A DNA stretch of 64,000 bases, taken from Tyto alba. Lineage: Eukaryota > Chordata > Aves > Strigiformes > Tytonidae. A program made the position numbers and the translations under genes. The DNA is taken from the NCBI RefSeq assembly GCF_018691265.1, contig NW_024881272.1, positions 25,905,323 to 25,969,322 of the forward strand, written 5' to 3'. Positions 1-23,297 of the stretch are shown here, in pieces; positions within the stretch are counted from its first letter, which is position 1; the number at the start of each line of letters is the position of its first letter. The notes under the pieces are model-generated. The model saw nothing but the letters and a program-made list of their open reading frames with translations. It was not told where the DNA came from and searched no databases.

Positions 1-2958
1 CAGTACCAGGGCAAAGGAAGCACATGAAATGAAACTCAGTGCCCTTTTCAAGCTTGCAAAGGGGCAGCTGACTATGAAGTGAATTCCAAAGAGATTAATG
101 TGATTACAGTTGTTCCATGTGACAGAAAGACAACTGAAAAAAAAATGTGTAAGTTTACCCACTAATGTCTGTTGGTAAACAAATCAGTAAACAAGGTCCT
201 TGGAAATAAAGGCAGTTATTACTGCAATTAATACTACAGGAAGAGGGAAACATGCAACTCAAACCAATTCAAGTGAGCCTCAGAAATGCAGCTCTTCAGG
301 TCTGCAGTGACTAAGCTGTTTAGCTGCAAGGGCTATTAGGCAATCCTAAATCCCTAGGTCTGGGAAACAAATAAGCAAAGGTTTTGAGATGGAGATGAGA
401 GAGTTCTCCAAAACCTGCACCTCCACCCTGTAACGTGGCAGCACGGGAACGCTCCACAACAAACTGCCATCGTTCAGACCAGACTGCCAAGAGCAGTGGG
501 GCCTATGTGGTATGTAACTGGCAGCTCCCTGAACAAACTTCCATGTGTAATCCATCCGGTCAGAAGGGGAAGCCTTCAGGAGTGCTTCATGCCCGTGGAG
601 TGGATGCCCACATAACTGGAAAGCCATGCCTCTTCAAAAACTTGCTTCACTTTTCTTGAAGCAAATACTAAAAGTAATTTCTAGGTACAGAGTAATCTGC
701 ATTATCACCCAAGATCTAAATAACATATTTGGTTAAGACAGACTTTGAGAGGTATATTTTAGCCAAAACAGGATGAGAGCTAATTGTGCATTTGACACAA
801 GCAGTTCACACTGAATCTGATGTTTCAGAAGCTCCTGTGTAGAGAAGTTACTCTGTTTTGCCACTCTCACTGTGTACAATGAGACTCCAGAGATTTTTGC
901 AGTGCTAGGAAGGTTAAGTACTATGTGCATTCCTACCATCATTACTAAACCGAAGGGAAACACCACAATGACTTCCCCCTATCCTACACATACTAGATGC
1001 AAAGACGTGTTATTTTTAAAAAGCACTCATGCCGTACTCAGCTTGTTCAAAGGATGGCAGAACATTAACAAATACTGCCACGGGCATCTGCTCTTATAGG
1101 GACAAAATCTGGATGAAGATTCAGAGGAGGAAGGTTCTTTTTTCCAAACTTGCTGTAGGACAGATGGATCCTGTGTCTTTGTTTCTTCATCTACCCACAC
1201 ATCTCACCAAAGCATAATATTACCTTTTGGAATCAGGTTATTCTTGCTGTCTGCTTTGTTGTCGTTTTTAATGCTGTGCCCCATTATGAGACTCCCAATC
1301 AGCTTCTAGGTATGCTATTACAGTGGTAAGGAAATCTGAGACTATTTTATCACTGGACAAAGTATTAAATGCACAGCTTTTCTATCAGAGCTATTCGGGA
1401 GAAAAGAAGCATATCTGTAATTGCCAGACAGTAAGCGCAGAAAGAACAACTGCTTTAACAAAGAGGTCTGTATAGAACAGGAATGATGAAACTTATCTAT
1501 ACCAAAGCCAATAAATGTTGTCATCATGCAAAACTCCTACTGCCCGTACGTAGGTAAAGGAGGAGACCAGTACACAAAGAGTGGCAGTCAGCTTACCCAG
1601 GACACAGAAACAGATACTGCAGAGTTGTTGGGTACGCTTACAGCCACCAAACAGCACCTGTAACCAAAGGCATCCTCCCTAACTGATGGACACCAGTTAC
1701 AGATAACTTTCAGAGTTCAGTATCAGTTAATATAAAAGCACATCTATCATCAACACTTTCTCTCGCTCCTAGTCAGTCAGCAGGTTACACCTTGGCAGAC
1801 AACTCCCCACCTCACAGCAGTTACACACTTGAACAGGAAGCCCTGAACACCAACAGCAAGTAATTCCTACACACATTTCCTCAATATGTCTTTTACCACA
1901 AGCAAATCAAGCCCTTAGCTTACCTCCAGCCCTAGCTGCCTCCTAATTTTGAAACTGATTTTACCAGTGTTATTTTTAAGGTCATCCCCATGTTCTGGGC
2001 ACAAAAACTCAAAGATGAAGACCAAAGCTATGCGATAAAACCCACAGTCAACAGCTGTGCTCCTCAGGCAAAATATACCTAGCCTTCCTGAAGCAGCTAG
2101 AGACTACCTGAACGCTTAAGCTTCACTCTCTTCTGGTCCATTCACAGAGCTCCTCAGCTTATCTTTGCGTTTTTTCAATATATAAGATTTTGAAAACTAC
2201 TAAAATAAGGCACCAAAATATGTCTTGTGTCCAGAGGTGAGGTATAGCAAACAGAGAGCATGCATTACATGTAAATCTCACCATTTGTTATACCTCAGCA
2301 CTGCAGATGTTCTAATACTGAAATCTTACATGGACAAAGAAAACCTGAGACCTACAAGCAAAATGCTTCACATTAACTCTATACTTCAAAGTATTAAACA
2401 TGACCTAATTCCATACCATATGCAACATGACATAAAAGTTGAACAAGGACAGGTCAATGCAAGCAAGATAAACATTTAGAGGATGCAAAGAAAAAACATA
2501 ACATCAAAGCAACATTCATATTGCAATAATGCCAGCGCAAGTATTAGAGGTTTTTAAAAGAGCTCAAGAAAAAATTAATGGAAAACCATGTTCTTGTAAG
2601 GGATGTATAAAAATCCCTTAGACTGCTTTTATGGGGCTGATCAGAACTTTTTATTTTTAATTAGGGAAAAGAGCACTCCCGAGACCAAAGTCAGGAATTT
2701 CAGAAATGTATGTACAAGCAACTGCAGACCCACCTAGTTCAGTGTCCCTGCTCCTCAGAAGATATAGAGCAGGCAAGAATATATAACATTTGCCTTAAAT
2801 TTACCCAGCCTGCAAGTGTTTTTGGCTCAGAGGACTCCTCAATTCAGGGGCAGTTTGTCTAGTCAGTACTTTTAGAGTTTGAATAAGCAGGTAGGCAACT
2901 AAGCCTCTTCATACTGACCAAAGCAAATGTGACACAGTGCAATTATACTTATACTTAC
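1..2958 (-). other. EFCAB14 intron 2 (partial), no exon seen
   Basis: About 3 kb of AT-rich, unremarkable sequence left of EFCAB14 exon 2. I looked on the minus strand for the next EFCAB14 exon (Met-Glu-Ser-Asn-Gln-like coiled coil) and found none with acceptable splice sites and family similarity. No repeat family was recognised. Confidence 0.7.
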
Positions 2959-3107
2959 TGGTTCGAAACTTCTCCTTTATTGCATCCAAATCCTCCTTGA
3001 GAGCCACCTGCATCCACACCAAGCCAACGCACGCTACCACACAAGCGGCAAGAATGACAAATGCACATAATGGGTAACAGAACTTGCAGCATCGTAGATA
3101 GTCTCCT
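2959..3107 (-). CDS. EFCAB14: EFCAB14 coding exon 2 (transmembrane exon)
   Basis: Acceptor tttatccag lies just before 3107 and donor gtaagt at 2958-2953. The exon encodes the Cys-rich juxtamembrane motif, the single membrane span and the start of the coiled coil. It ends in phase 1. Confidence 0.95.
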
Positions 3108-4238
3108 CTGGATAAAACAAAAATAAACCACTGAATATTCAACAGTACCTAGGAAAGTTTTATTTAAAATACTATTCTATCAAAGTAGGGGACAGCACTA
3201 GACCAGCACATGCTTTGACTGCCAGGAACTAACAAACAGCTTTTCCAAGAATAAATAAGGCTACACAGTGATATCAGGGCTATTACTCTGTTCAGTTTAT
3301 GCTCAGGAGGCACATCTAGCATATTTAAGAGCAGCTGTCAGGTTTCCCTTAGTCCCCTTTCCCTCTGCTCACATAAACTTATGTTCAGAACATCTGCTTG
3401 ATAGCTTGGAAAGCAGGCTTCAAGAAAGGGTATTACCATAATGTTTAATCCTAAACTGCAAAAGCCTGTATTTCTCTGTGATGTGCCTACTTTCATTCTT
3501 AGAGGCTGGTTAACAATGCTGTTACTTAAGCGAAAAGTTTATTTATTGGCAAAAGCACGTCATGTCCATGAGAAAACCAGCGCTGCGCCAGCTCACAGAC
3601 ACAGGACTGTGCCATGCTGAACACACACGGGCAACTGTGCTCAACGTTTCAAGCAACTGCTCCCCAGCTGCTCTAAGGACTTCAGTTACAGTGAGCATAA
3701 AACAGGAAAAAAAAAAAAACAACAAAAAACAAACAACAAAACAAACAAACAAAACCAAACAAACAAACAAAAAAAAACAACAAAACCAAAAACAAAAAGG
3801 AAAAAGCCAGAGGATGGTTCAGCCCTACTCCCACCCCCTGCCAGGCGACCTGCTGGGCCAGACACACTCCGCGGGTCCTTTCTGGCCGCCCTCAGCGCCC
3901 CACGACCCCCCCGCGACCGCGGCGCGGCCCCGCTGACGGGCACGCAGCCGCCGCCAGCCCCGCCGCGCAGCCCGGCGCTGAGGCGAGGGGCTGCCGAGCC
4001 CCGGGCGGGACCGGGCCGGGCCGGGCCGGGCCGGGGACGCCGCGGCAGCCCCGGAGACTCACTTGCCGCAGCGTCCCCGCGTCCCCGCGAACTCGTCCTC
4101 CTCGGAGCTGGACTCGGAGTCGGAGGCGGGCGGCTCGGTGCGCAGCAGCCGGTGGCCCGAGCCCTTCTTGGCAGGCTTCTTCCTGCGGCCGTCGGCGGCC
4201 AGGCCGATGAGAGCGTTCAGCTCCTTCCGCTTCTTCAT
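2959..4238 (-). CDS. EFCAB14: EFCAB14 (EF-hand domain protein 14), 5' part, two coding exons
   Basis: Partial gene that continues left of the window. Coding exon 1 (4238 down to 4063, 176 nt) starts at ATG 4238-4236. It encodes a basic Lys/Arg stretch (MKKRKELNALIGLA), then a Ser/acidic tract (SDSESSSEEDEF, about residues 39-50). Exon 2 (3107-2959, 149 nt) joins in phase (AA|A gives Lys59) and encodes GDYLRCCKFCYP followed by one hydrophobic segment (about 72-94), then the charged run KEDLDAIKEKFRT that starts a coiled coil. Donors gtgagt and gtaagt and acceptor tccag fit. The order, basic/acidic N-tail then Cys-rich juxtamembrane then a single TM segment, matches vertebrate EFCAB14 closely as I remember it. 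The coiled coil and C-terminal EF-hands would lie outside. Function is poorly known; a type II membrane protein is inferred. No further exon was recognised in 1-2958. Confidence 0.93.
3706..3808. repeat. A-rich (AAAC)n-type simple repeat
   Basis: Imperfect runs of A broken by single C residues (aaac, aac units) for about 100 bp, inside EFCAB14 intron 1. The reading frames across it are compositional artefacts. Confidence 0.9.
4011..4034. repeat. (CCGGG)n pentamer run
   Basis: Nearly five perfect CCGGG units in the CpG island, inside EFCAB14 intron 1 close to the first donor. G-rich on both strands. Confidence 0.85.
4063..4238 (-). CDS. EFCAB14: EFCAB14 coding exon 1
   Basis: Start codon at 4238-4236; the exon ends before donor gtgagt (4062-4057) with two bases of a split Lys codon. 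It encodes the cytosolic basic/acidic tail, residues 1-58. Confidence 0.93.
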
Positions 4239-4518
4239 CCTCTTGTGGGGCGGCAGCGGCGGCGCGGCCGGCGGCTGGCTCCCGCCTCCCCCCTCCTCCT
4301 CCTCCTCCGCCGCCTCCTCCGCCGCTGCCGCCGCCGCCAGCGCGCCCCGGCTCGCCAGCCCGCGGCCCGGCCGCGGCTACAGGCGCTCCGCGGGGCCGCT
4401 GCTCCCCCGCCGGCCCCGCGGCGGCACACCCGGCCCCGCCGCCTCCGCCACCCGCCCCGCCCGCGCCATGGCAGCTCCCGGCCCCGCCGCCTCCCACCTG
4501 CCAGCAAGCCACGTTCCC

Positions 4519-4523
4519 ATTGG
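4519..4523 (-). promoter_or_regulatory. CCAAT box (NF-Y type), EFCAB14 promoter
   Basis: The minus strand reads GCCGCCCAATGGGAACG, a good NF-Y/CCAAT context next to a GC box, about 280 bp upstream of the EFCAB14 ATG. Use in vivo is inferred. Confidence 0.55.
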
Positions 4524-5194
4524 GCGGCGCGGGGCCGCCCCCGCTCGGGCCGCAAAGGCCCGGGAGCGCCCTCCACGGCGGCCGGCAAGCGGGCGGGGGG
4601 AACCGCGGGTTCGAGCCCCGCCCCCGGCGGGTGGGACGAGCGGGGAAGGAGGGGGCCCGGCCGGTGCCTCCCCCCGCGGGTCCCCTCGCCCGCCGGGCTC
4701 GGCGGGGACCCTTCTTCCCAGAGAGAACGGTGGCGAGGAAGCGGTGCGGCCTGGCAGCCCGCCTGCCTCCTGCCCGCCCCAAAGCTGCTCCGCAGCTGCC
4801 GCGTTAGCCAGCCCCCGCTCGGCTGACCCGGCACCGCAAAACCAGCCCGGTGCGGGATTCCCCGCGCTCACTGCGGTGGAGATCGTGTCCCGGACGTTTT
4901 AAAGATGCGGCTTTAAAATGACAGCTCGCTCAGGGGGGGCGGCGGCAGGGAGGGAAGGAGCTGGCGGCTGGGATGCCGGGACGGGAATGGATGGAGAGAT
5001 GAGGGTGAAACCTTGGGAGGCAGGAAAATGCGATGAAGACCTCGGGGCGGAGGAGGAAGCCCAGAGTATGCCTGTCTTCTTCAGGCTTGCACGCACTAAA
5101 AGCCTAAAGACCTGCATGTAAAGGAGCGCTATTCCCCAATGCCGACTTTCCACGCCCTGTGGGATGGTTGTTACACACACCCACTCAGCCAGGC

Positions 5195-5233
5195 TCTTTT
5201 TCTTTCTTTCTTTTTTTCTTTCTTTTTTTCTTC
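5195..5233. repeat. (TTTC)n polypyrimidine tract
   Basis: Simple tetranucleotide run with T-rich interruptions, upstream of the first CYP4B gene. Confidence 0.9.
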
Positions 5234-5556
5234 CCTAAAAGCCCCGATCACGCTCGGTCTTTGCAGCTTTCCCGGGTGGCGGTGCACAGGCCGGCAGGGC
5301 GGGGAGGGGGGAGGCTGTGAGCAGCCTGACAGCTCTTTCCCTCCCTCCTCATCCTCATCCCCGCCGGCGCCCGCGGCCTTGGGGTGGAAGCGGCCGCCGG
5401 CAGCAGGGGAGGAAGGGCGAGCAACAACAACAGCTCGGAGCTCACTTCGCGGGCAAGCGGTGCCGCTCCCCGGGTCCCCGCGGGCTGCTTTCTTCCCAAC
5501 AAGCCCTGCCGTGATTTGGCAGCCGCTCGGCCTCCCCACCTACCTCTCCGCCCTGC

Positions 5557-5561
5557 ATTGG
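5557..5561 (+). promoter_or_regulatory. Inverted CCAAT box (ATTGG), first CYP4B promoter
   Basis: TGCATTGGCTG is an NF-Y-like site about 85 bp upstream of the ATG, followed by a GC box (gggcgggg). Assignment is by motif only. Confidence 0.45.
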
Positions 5562-5646
5562 CTGCGTGTCCCCGGGCGGGGACAGCGGCCTCCGCCCGAG
5601 CCAGCCGGGAGCGGCGGGCGGCCGGGCGCTGCCTTCCCCGGGAGGG

Positions 5647-17420
<11,774 letters not shown>

Positions 17421-18010
17421 TGCTGGAAAACATCCTGCCTTCGCCAGATGGAGGGACCAAGCAGATGACAGAACAATGTTTCTCTGGGGAAAAAGGTGCA
17501 GGGCAGGATTTGAGGATAAGAATTCCTGATTTCTGTGCTTCTTCCACTAACTGAAAGCCCTTTTTGGCCTGGGCCTGGGTAGTCTAGACAGCACTGCACA
17601 GACCCACTGCCATCTGCTCCGTGAGCACCGATCTCAGAGCAGCCAGGCATGGCCATGCCTATTTGCTGACTGTCCCCTTGCTCTGCCGTAAGGGCTGGCC
17701 TGGCCTGGGAACACCTGCAGGTCCCACCAGCTTCCTTCTTACTAAATCCTGCCTTTGCACACAAGTTCTGGCCGAGACCGTGACCATTGCCAGTCCTGTT
17801 CTGTTATCATCACCTTCCTCAGTGCCTAGAGGTCAGCCCTCCTCTCCCGCAGCAGGGTCAGCCCGTGGCAGACCTCTGTCTTTCTTCTCACACTCAGTGT
17901 GTCTCTGTTTAGTTGTAAGCACTGATTCCAGTTTGGGCTCTGAAATTCTGCCTAAACTGCAAAATATTCTGTAATTTTTGTGTCAGTAAACCAATAATTA
18001 TTCCTGTAAC
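17421..18010 (+). other. 3' UTR of the first CYP4B gene
   Basis: About 570 bp of non-coding sequence after the stop codon, ending near a variant poly(A) signal AGTAAA (17985-17990) and AATAAT (17993-17998), with a T/GT-rich stretch after it. The UTR end is inferred. Confidence 0.55.
17985..17998 (+). terminator. Probable poly(A) signal of the first CYP4B gene
   Basis: AGTAAA followed by AATAAT, with GTGTCAGTTTTTATTG about 20 bp downstream as a GU/U-rich element. No canonical AATAAA occurs between the stop codon and this point that I can see. Confidence 0.45.
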
Positions 18011-19487
18011 AGCAGCTGTGTCAGTTTTTATTGCTGATGCTTTCCCACTTCATCACAAATACAGTGTAAAACCCCTTTAGAAATGGGAGATGGAGAGGAA
18101 ACCCATGAGCAGCAAGAGACAACCCTGGGGGTGTCTGGCCAGACCCCTGTCTGCAGGTCTCCAGTTGCAGCCAACGCAGCATATCCTTCCATGGGCAACC
18201 CCTTAACGGGCGTCCAATGTGCAATCTTCATTTAAAGCTGCAAGAGAGGAGTTATTATCGCTAGAAAGGGGGTTTTTGCCTTTTTTTTTAATTATTATTA
18301 TTTTCCTAAACTGATAGTTGTAAGAGTTGTGTGCCTGGGGCACACTGGAGGACACTAGCGAGCTGTCCTCTGCCTCTGCAGGAATCATTATCGGGGTAGA
18401 AAGTGTTAAGCTGGGAAATCCCAAATGCTGCTGTTGCAGTTAGTGTTGCGGTGATGTCGACTGCAGTCCTGACATCATGAGCAGGTTGCTGTGTGGTAAG
18501 ACAGCTCTCATCTGCAGAGATAGGGCAGATAGCAGTGGGGGAAACAGCAGGACCATTTTGTGGGATATACTGTGATAGACTATCAACACCATGAGCCCAG
18601 TCACTGGCGAGTCCCATTAATGGAAGGTTATATCAGACATAAGGTTTTGCCCAATTTTAATTTTAAGTACAGAAAAGGTGCCCACAATAAATAACAGCAA
18701 TAATACAAATATCTCCTGTCATCTCTTACTCTGATCATATTACCAACTCACTGCAAACCACACCAAAAGCGTCCTCAGAACAGCTGTACTTGAGAAGCTG
18801 CAAAAACCAGGCCAGTATATTGTGCAAACAGGGTCGCCCGTGCACCTACTCTGCCACATCACCCGTACCTCCTCTAACCACATCTGTATCCATAGTTACC
18901 TCAGAGCCCTCCACAAACCCTTCTTGCGACCACTCCACTTACCTCTGTGCCAGCACATCCAGCTGCCATTGATAACACCTGCCAGCCGTGGGGTGCTCGC
19001 TTAGAAGGCACATCCATCAGCCAGCTTCACTTCTGATCTCCATACCTCACGGTGCTCCAGGCACCCAAGCCACAAATTAATTCCTCCTCCAACCAAAACC
19101 TCCAGGCTTCCCTGAAGCAATTGCTATGATTCAGTAATATCCCATTTCAGAAGAAATGGTAGAAGAAAGAAATCTCCTACACACATGGGTAAGACAAAGG
19201 ACACAGCTGCACCACCCAGCTTCACCCTGAATTCAGTTACAACTTTGTTAAGCCTGGGTACACAAAAAATAGCAAAAGATTCCCACCCTGCCATGGTTTT
19301 GCATCCATAGCTTGCAAGGAGCAAAAGCTGGGTCACTCCATATCCCGGAATAAGTTAAAGGAAAGCAGTGATTTATCTCTTCCTGCTGAGGCTCTGGTGT
19401 GGGAGGAAAGAAGTAAATGCACCTGGCTTAAAGTTGCTCAGTCACAGCCTCTAGTGATATGGCAAGTAAAAGTTGATAAAAGCCAGT

Positions 19488-19638
19488 TTCTTCAGTTACG
19501 TTCAATCATATTTCGAGGTCACTTGGTAAAAGTTTATTGGGTAAAAGCTGCAAACTCACCTCACTTCTTCAGTTATGCTCAATCATATTTCAAGGTCTCT
19601 GGGTAAAAGTTCACTGGGTAAAAGTTGCAAACTCACCT
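19488..19638. repeat. Two-copy 77-bp imperfect tandem duplication
   Basis: TTCTTCAGTTA...AACTCACCT occurs at 19488-19564 and again at 19565-19638 with a few substitutions and small length differences. Each unit contains an inner doubled GGTAAAAG element. No known family. Confidence 0.9.
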
Positions 19639-20814
19639 CTCCTCGATTACTAAACTAGGGCTGTTCCAGCTACAGTGGCTGAGGAGATAAATACTGGGGT
19701 GATGCCAATATTCCCATGGAAACCCACAGTCGTTCTCATACATTGAACAGACCCAGCACGGTGGAGTTCAGCACAGCAGAGCCATGCAGAAACCCATCAC
19801 AGCGACAGCAGGAGTGCTGTGCATGAAGCATGAAAGCTCTAGAAGGCACGAAAGCACTAGAAGGAATAACATAAAGCAAAGATTGCAAAAATGGCCTATG
19901 TCACTGACCAAGGACACAAGTGACAGCAGTAAAACTAGTGCAGGCAGAGGAAAGCTTTTATATCAAGGCAGGTGGCCCCTGTGCCGAGAAGGCCACGGGG
20001 CAGATGGCTCACCAGCAGACCTGTGCTCTGATGGTAGGAAGATGGAGCAAGATTGCATCTCCTTGTACTGGCTGTTCCTCTCCCTGCCTTTAGTTGATTG
20101 TGACCCTTTAACTTACAATTTCAAGTGAGACCTGAGCTATAGATTGCCACCTGGTGACCTGAGACAGTACAGAATGGTCAGGGAAGACAAGGTGCCAATC
20201 AAGTCCCTTTCCTCTCTTCTCCTGTGCTGAGACCTGAAGCAGTCAGTGATCAGACCACCACAGCCAGACACTGAATGAACGGAACTGGCTGCAAATGAAG
20301 CTGACCCTGGCTGTGTCCCACCAGGAACTTCTTTGCTCTTTATGCCCATGGGAAATGTACCCATTGGAACTATCTTTTCAGGGCCATGGAAATGCACAGA
20401 CATCCCACAGGTGGGAACAGAAGCACATTACAAGTGCAATTTAAAATTCACACTTAGAGCTTGCAGAGGACAGAGGATTTAAAGGTAAAGAAAGGCTTAG
20501 TGTCACCAGCTATCTGGATTCAGTGCCTAAGTTTGATGTGCAGGGCTGTGCAGTGCGCAAGCCACCTAGGTGAGAGGACAGCCTTTAGCTGTTATCATCA
20601 CCTTGAGAAAACATCTGGAGAGCATCTGCCAGACCAGGCAGTTCATGCACCCTCAGTGCCAGGAGCCATCGACAGTGCTGGAAGCATCTCCCAGCCTCGT
20701 CCCTCCTGCACACACCTTCATGAGTCTGTCCTGCTTATTGAGAGCACCACAGGTGCCTGGAAAGGGTTTGCAGGAAGACCTACTAATTTCTAGGCAAAAG
20801 ACTTGAAAATCTGT

Positions 20815-20900
20815 GATATTGAATTGATAATTAAAAAAAATAATTATTTAAAAATAAATACTAATAAGTAAAAAATAATTAAAAAATAAAACTTCCATCA
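20815..20900. repeat. AT-rich low-complexity stretch
   Basis: aataatta/taaaaaataa-type sequence, nearly all A and T for about 80 bp. Confidence 0.8.
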
Positions 20901-23200
20901 ACTTCTCATGGAAGACCATGAATGGAGTTTGGGAAAGTGGGGAGCTCAGGGGCCAGCCTGAGCCATTAGGGTTACCCCACTTCCCTTAGGTGGTCTGGGT
21001 GGGTAAGAAGGGATTTCAGAATATGACAGATTATTTTATATGCTATATTGTCTGGCAAAAAAAGCACATGAGAGAACCAAGAATCAGACTTCAGTCTTAC
21101 CCTATTACTATTTTCTGGGCTCAAAAGCAGAAGGGATTCAAAATGCCATTTCTCTTTTCAAACTTCTTGTTCCTTTGAATACCAAGACTTTCTGGAGGTA
21201 AAGTCTCCCAGGATGAAAATTTTTTTCTTAAGAAAAACTCAGAAACTTATTGAACCTCATATTGCAATCTGAATGATGATGCTACTCCCTTCCTTTGTAA
21301 TGAATTCCACCAAAAGAACTAAAATGAGAAAGATATATTTTCAAAATATATTTAAACTTATGCATAAAGGCAGTCCTTGTCAAATGTCAGCTCAATCATC
21401 ACACAGTCTTAGCGGTTGCCTTCATTTATATACATAAGGATCAAGACTCCAGAAAGCAAAATGAAAATAAGATTTCTCAGTAAATGTGCTTTTCCATGTG
21501 CTTCTTCGTCTCTATTTCCTGCCCTTCAGCAATGTTGGCTTTCTGTCTATGCCAGGAAAACTGAATCCCAGTTCAACTTATTTTCGCTTCCAAGCTAATC
21601 CAATTTATTTTGGCCTGAGCCAGCTCTTCTCAAAGAAGCAGGAACGTGAGCACGACGGTATGGCAGTTGCTTTGTGGGGGATGCTCACTGCGGCTGCAGC
21701 CGCTGCGCCGGGGCAGCCCGGGCGAACGCCCGCTCATTCCAGCTGCCTCTCCCCTCTTCAGACACGAGGTGCAGCTCTCGAGTTGAAATCAGAGATATCC
21801 CTGCAATGGAGAGAGACCGAGTGTGTTCATTAAAATGTAAAGCGTTATAAAACTATGAGACACTGCAAGCTCTGCGGAGGGTGGTATAAGGATACAAAAT
21901 TATCTTGATAAATTGAAAAAATGCTGAAGTGAATGGGATGTGAGTCTATAAGCACAAGCACAAAGCACAAGAGCAGCCACAGCCACTGCACAAAACCAAG
22001 AATGGAAACGACTGATAGGCAGCAATCTCTCCGAAAGGTATTTTGTAGATATAGAGGCTGACAAAGGTAATACAAATCAATAATATCTTGCTGTTGTAAT
22101 CAAAGCAAACATCATACTTGGATACGTAAATACAAATATTTCTCAAAAATTTTTCACTTGCATCTCCTTTCACTAGATGAAATGAGACAGTGTCCTTCAA
22201 CCCTGTTTGGAGATTTAAGTATAAAGCCAACTACATTTACTCCCAAATGTACCTTGCCTACATATTCTAAAGTGTAAAATGAGAAATTTTTTAATCAGAA
22301 TAGCTGAAGTCACTGGAAGCAAATGACATGCATCTCTATATTGGATTCAATTTTCTTTTAAAGATAAGATTTGAAATAAATGCTATCTAAAAAGGAGTGG
22401 ATGAACCTAGGCATGCAAATGTGAAAGATTAAAGCAAGGACATCTGATGAGGATTACAAGGCCAAAATCATGGTGTAACCACTGAAAGGAAGTAGGTAAA
22501 AGGGGATCAAACTAGGGGAACTTGGCATAACAGTCCTCATGAAAACAAATGGCAGCTGCTAAACTGCATTTAGTAGATACACATTACATAGCATAAAGCA
22601 CTCCCTAAGGTTTCATAAGCCCTGACACAGTCTGCCTGAGGAATCTGTGTTTTCAGAAGTTTTAAAAGCAGGTCACCATTTTTGCTGCATAGTCCAAAAG
22701 CCCAAAGAAGACAATGACTGTGATGTAAGGGTACCTCTGGTCTGGCTTTTGGGAGCGGACTGAACAGGGGGTAGAGGAAAGGCTGCAGTGCTGCTTTCCC
22801 ACCTGGATTGTCCAACACGTCAGTGCTCCTGGCCCTGGGAAGGAAGATCCAGGCTGGTCCTGCCTCCACCCTGTTCAGTCATTGTCCCCTACATGACTTT
22901 TAGGATTCAATAAAAATCTGCCTTTTCATATCTGAAGAGAAAAAGGAAAGGTGCTCAGCAGCATTCACATCCTCCTCTCTGCATTGTGCTTGTGGCTTCT
23001 TGGCATGGGGAGGGAGTGGAACCCGGTTGTCCCTGCAGTCCCATACCCAAACCCAACATCAGATCTGCACACAAAGCTCTCCTTGGTGCTAACATCGTCT
23101 GAGGACAGGAGGTCTTCTAAATAATGCCACACATGGCAGCCCAGCTCCTAATCTTCCCATGCCATGTGGGTCAGCACTTCATGCCAGGCCAGCCAGCCTG

Positions 23201-23297
23201 CGTCCCACATCCCACACCCCGCATCCTGCATCCTGCATCCTGCATCCTGCATCCTGCATCATCCCACATTCCACATCCTGCATCCCACATCTTCCAT
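23201..23297. repeat. Heptamer minisatellite (GCATCCT)n with CATCCCA variants
   Basis: Almost six perfect GCATCCT units at 23221-23260, flanked on both sides by diverged CATCCCA/CATTCCA units. Probably replication-slippage growth. Confidence 0.92.

Larger units (their letters stand above)
3108..4062 (-). other. EFCAB14 intron 1 with A-rich/AAAC repeat
   Basis: Intron between the two EFCAB14 exons. It holds an A-rich (AAAC)n-like simple repeat (about 3706-3808). At its 5' end it becomes strongly CpG-rich, with (CCGGG)n pentamers at 4011-4034 only about 30 bp from the splice donor. Confidence 0.8.
3890..4900. promoter_or_regulatory. EFCAB14: CpG island / EFCAB14 promoter and first exon
   Basis: Very GC- and CpG-dense sequence spanning EFCAB14 exon 1 and about 650 bp upstream of its ATG. 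Several GC boxes (ggcggg) are visible and there is no TATA box. The composition indicates a broad housekeeping-type promoter firing on the minus strand. The long open frames on both strands here come from the lack of stops in GC-rich DNA, not from genes. Confidence 0.85.
4900..5646. promoter_or_regulatory. Promoter region and 5' UTR of the first CYP4B gene
   Basis: This GC-rich stretch between the EFCAB14 island and the first CYP4 start codon holds a pyrimidine (TTTC)n tract (5195-5233), GC boxes and an inverted CCAAT box (ATTGG, 5557-5561) about 85 bp before the ATG. No TATA box was found. With the EFCAB14 promoter it forms an almost continuous CpG-rich block, so some shared control is possible. 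The transcription start is not visible. Confidence 0.6.

Noticed and set aside
1921..1980. Possible further EFCAB14 exon on the minus strand before a gtaagc donor
   Set aside because: The translation does not resemble the expected coiled-coil sequence and there is no good acceptor.
4605..4620. tRNA T-arm look-alike (GCGGG-TTCGAGC-CCCGC) with a perfect B-box
   Set aside because: The 5-bp stem and 7-base loop are right, but there is no A-box, no D or anticodon arm and no matching acceptor strand upstream; it lies in a GC-rich island where such matches arise by chance.
3892..4902. Several long open frames (160-296 aa) on both strands
   Set aside because: They overlap each other in the CpG island, are made of Gly/Ala/Pro/Arg, and the true EFCAB14 exon 1 uses another frame. 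Lack of stops comes from GC content.
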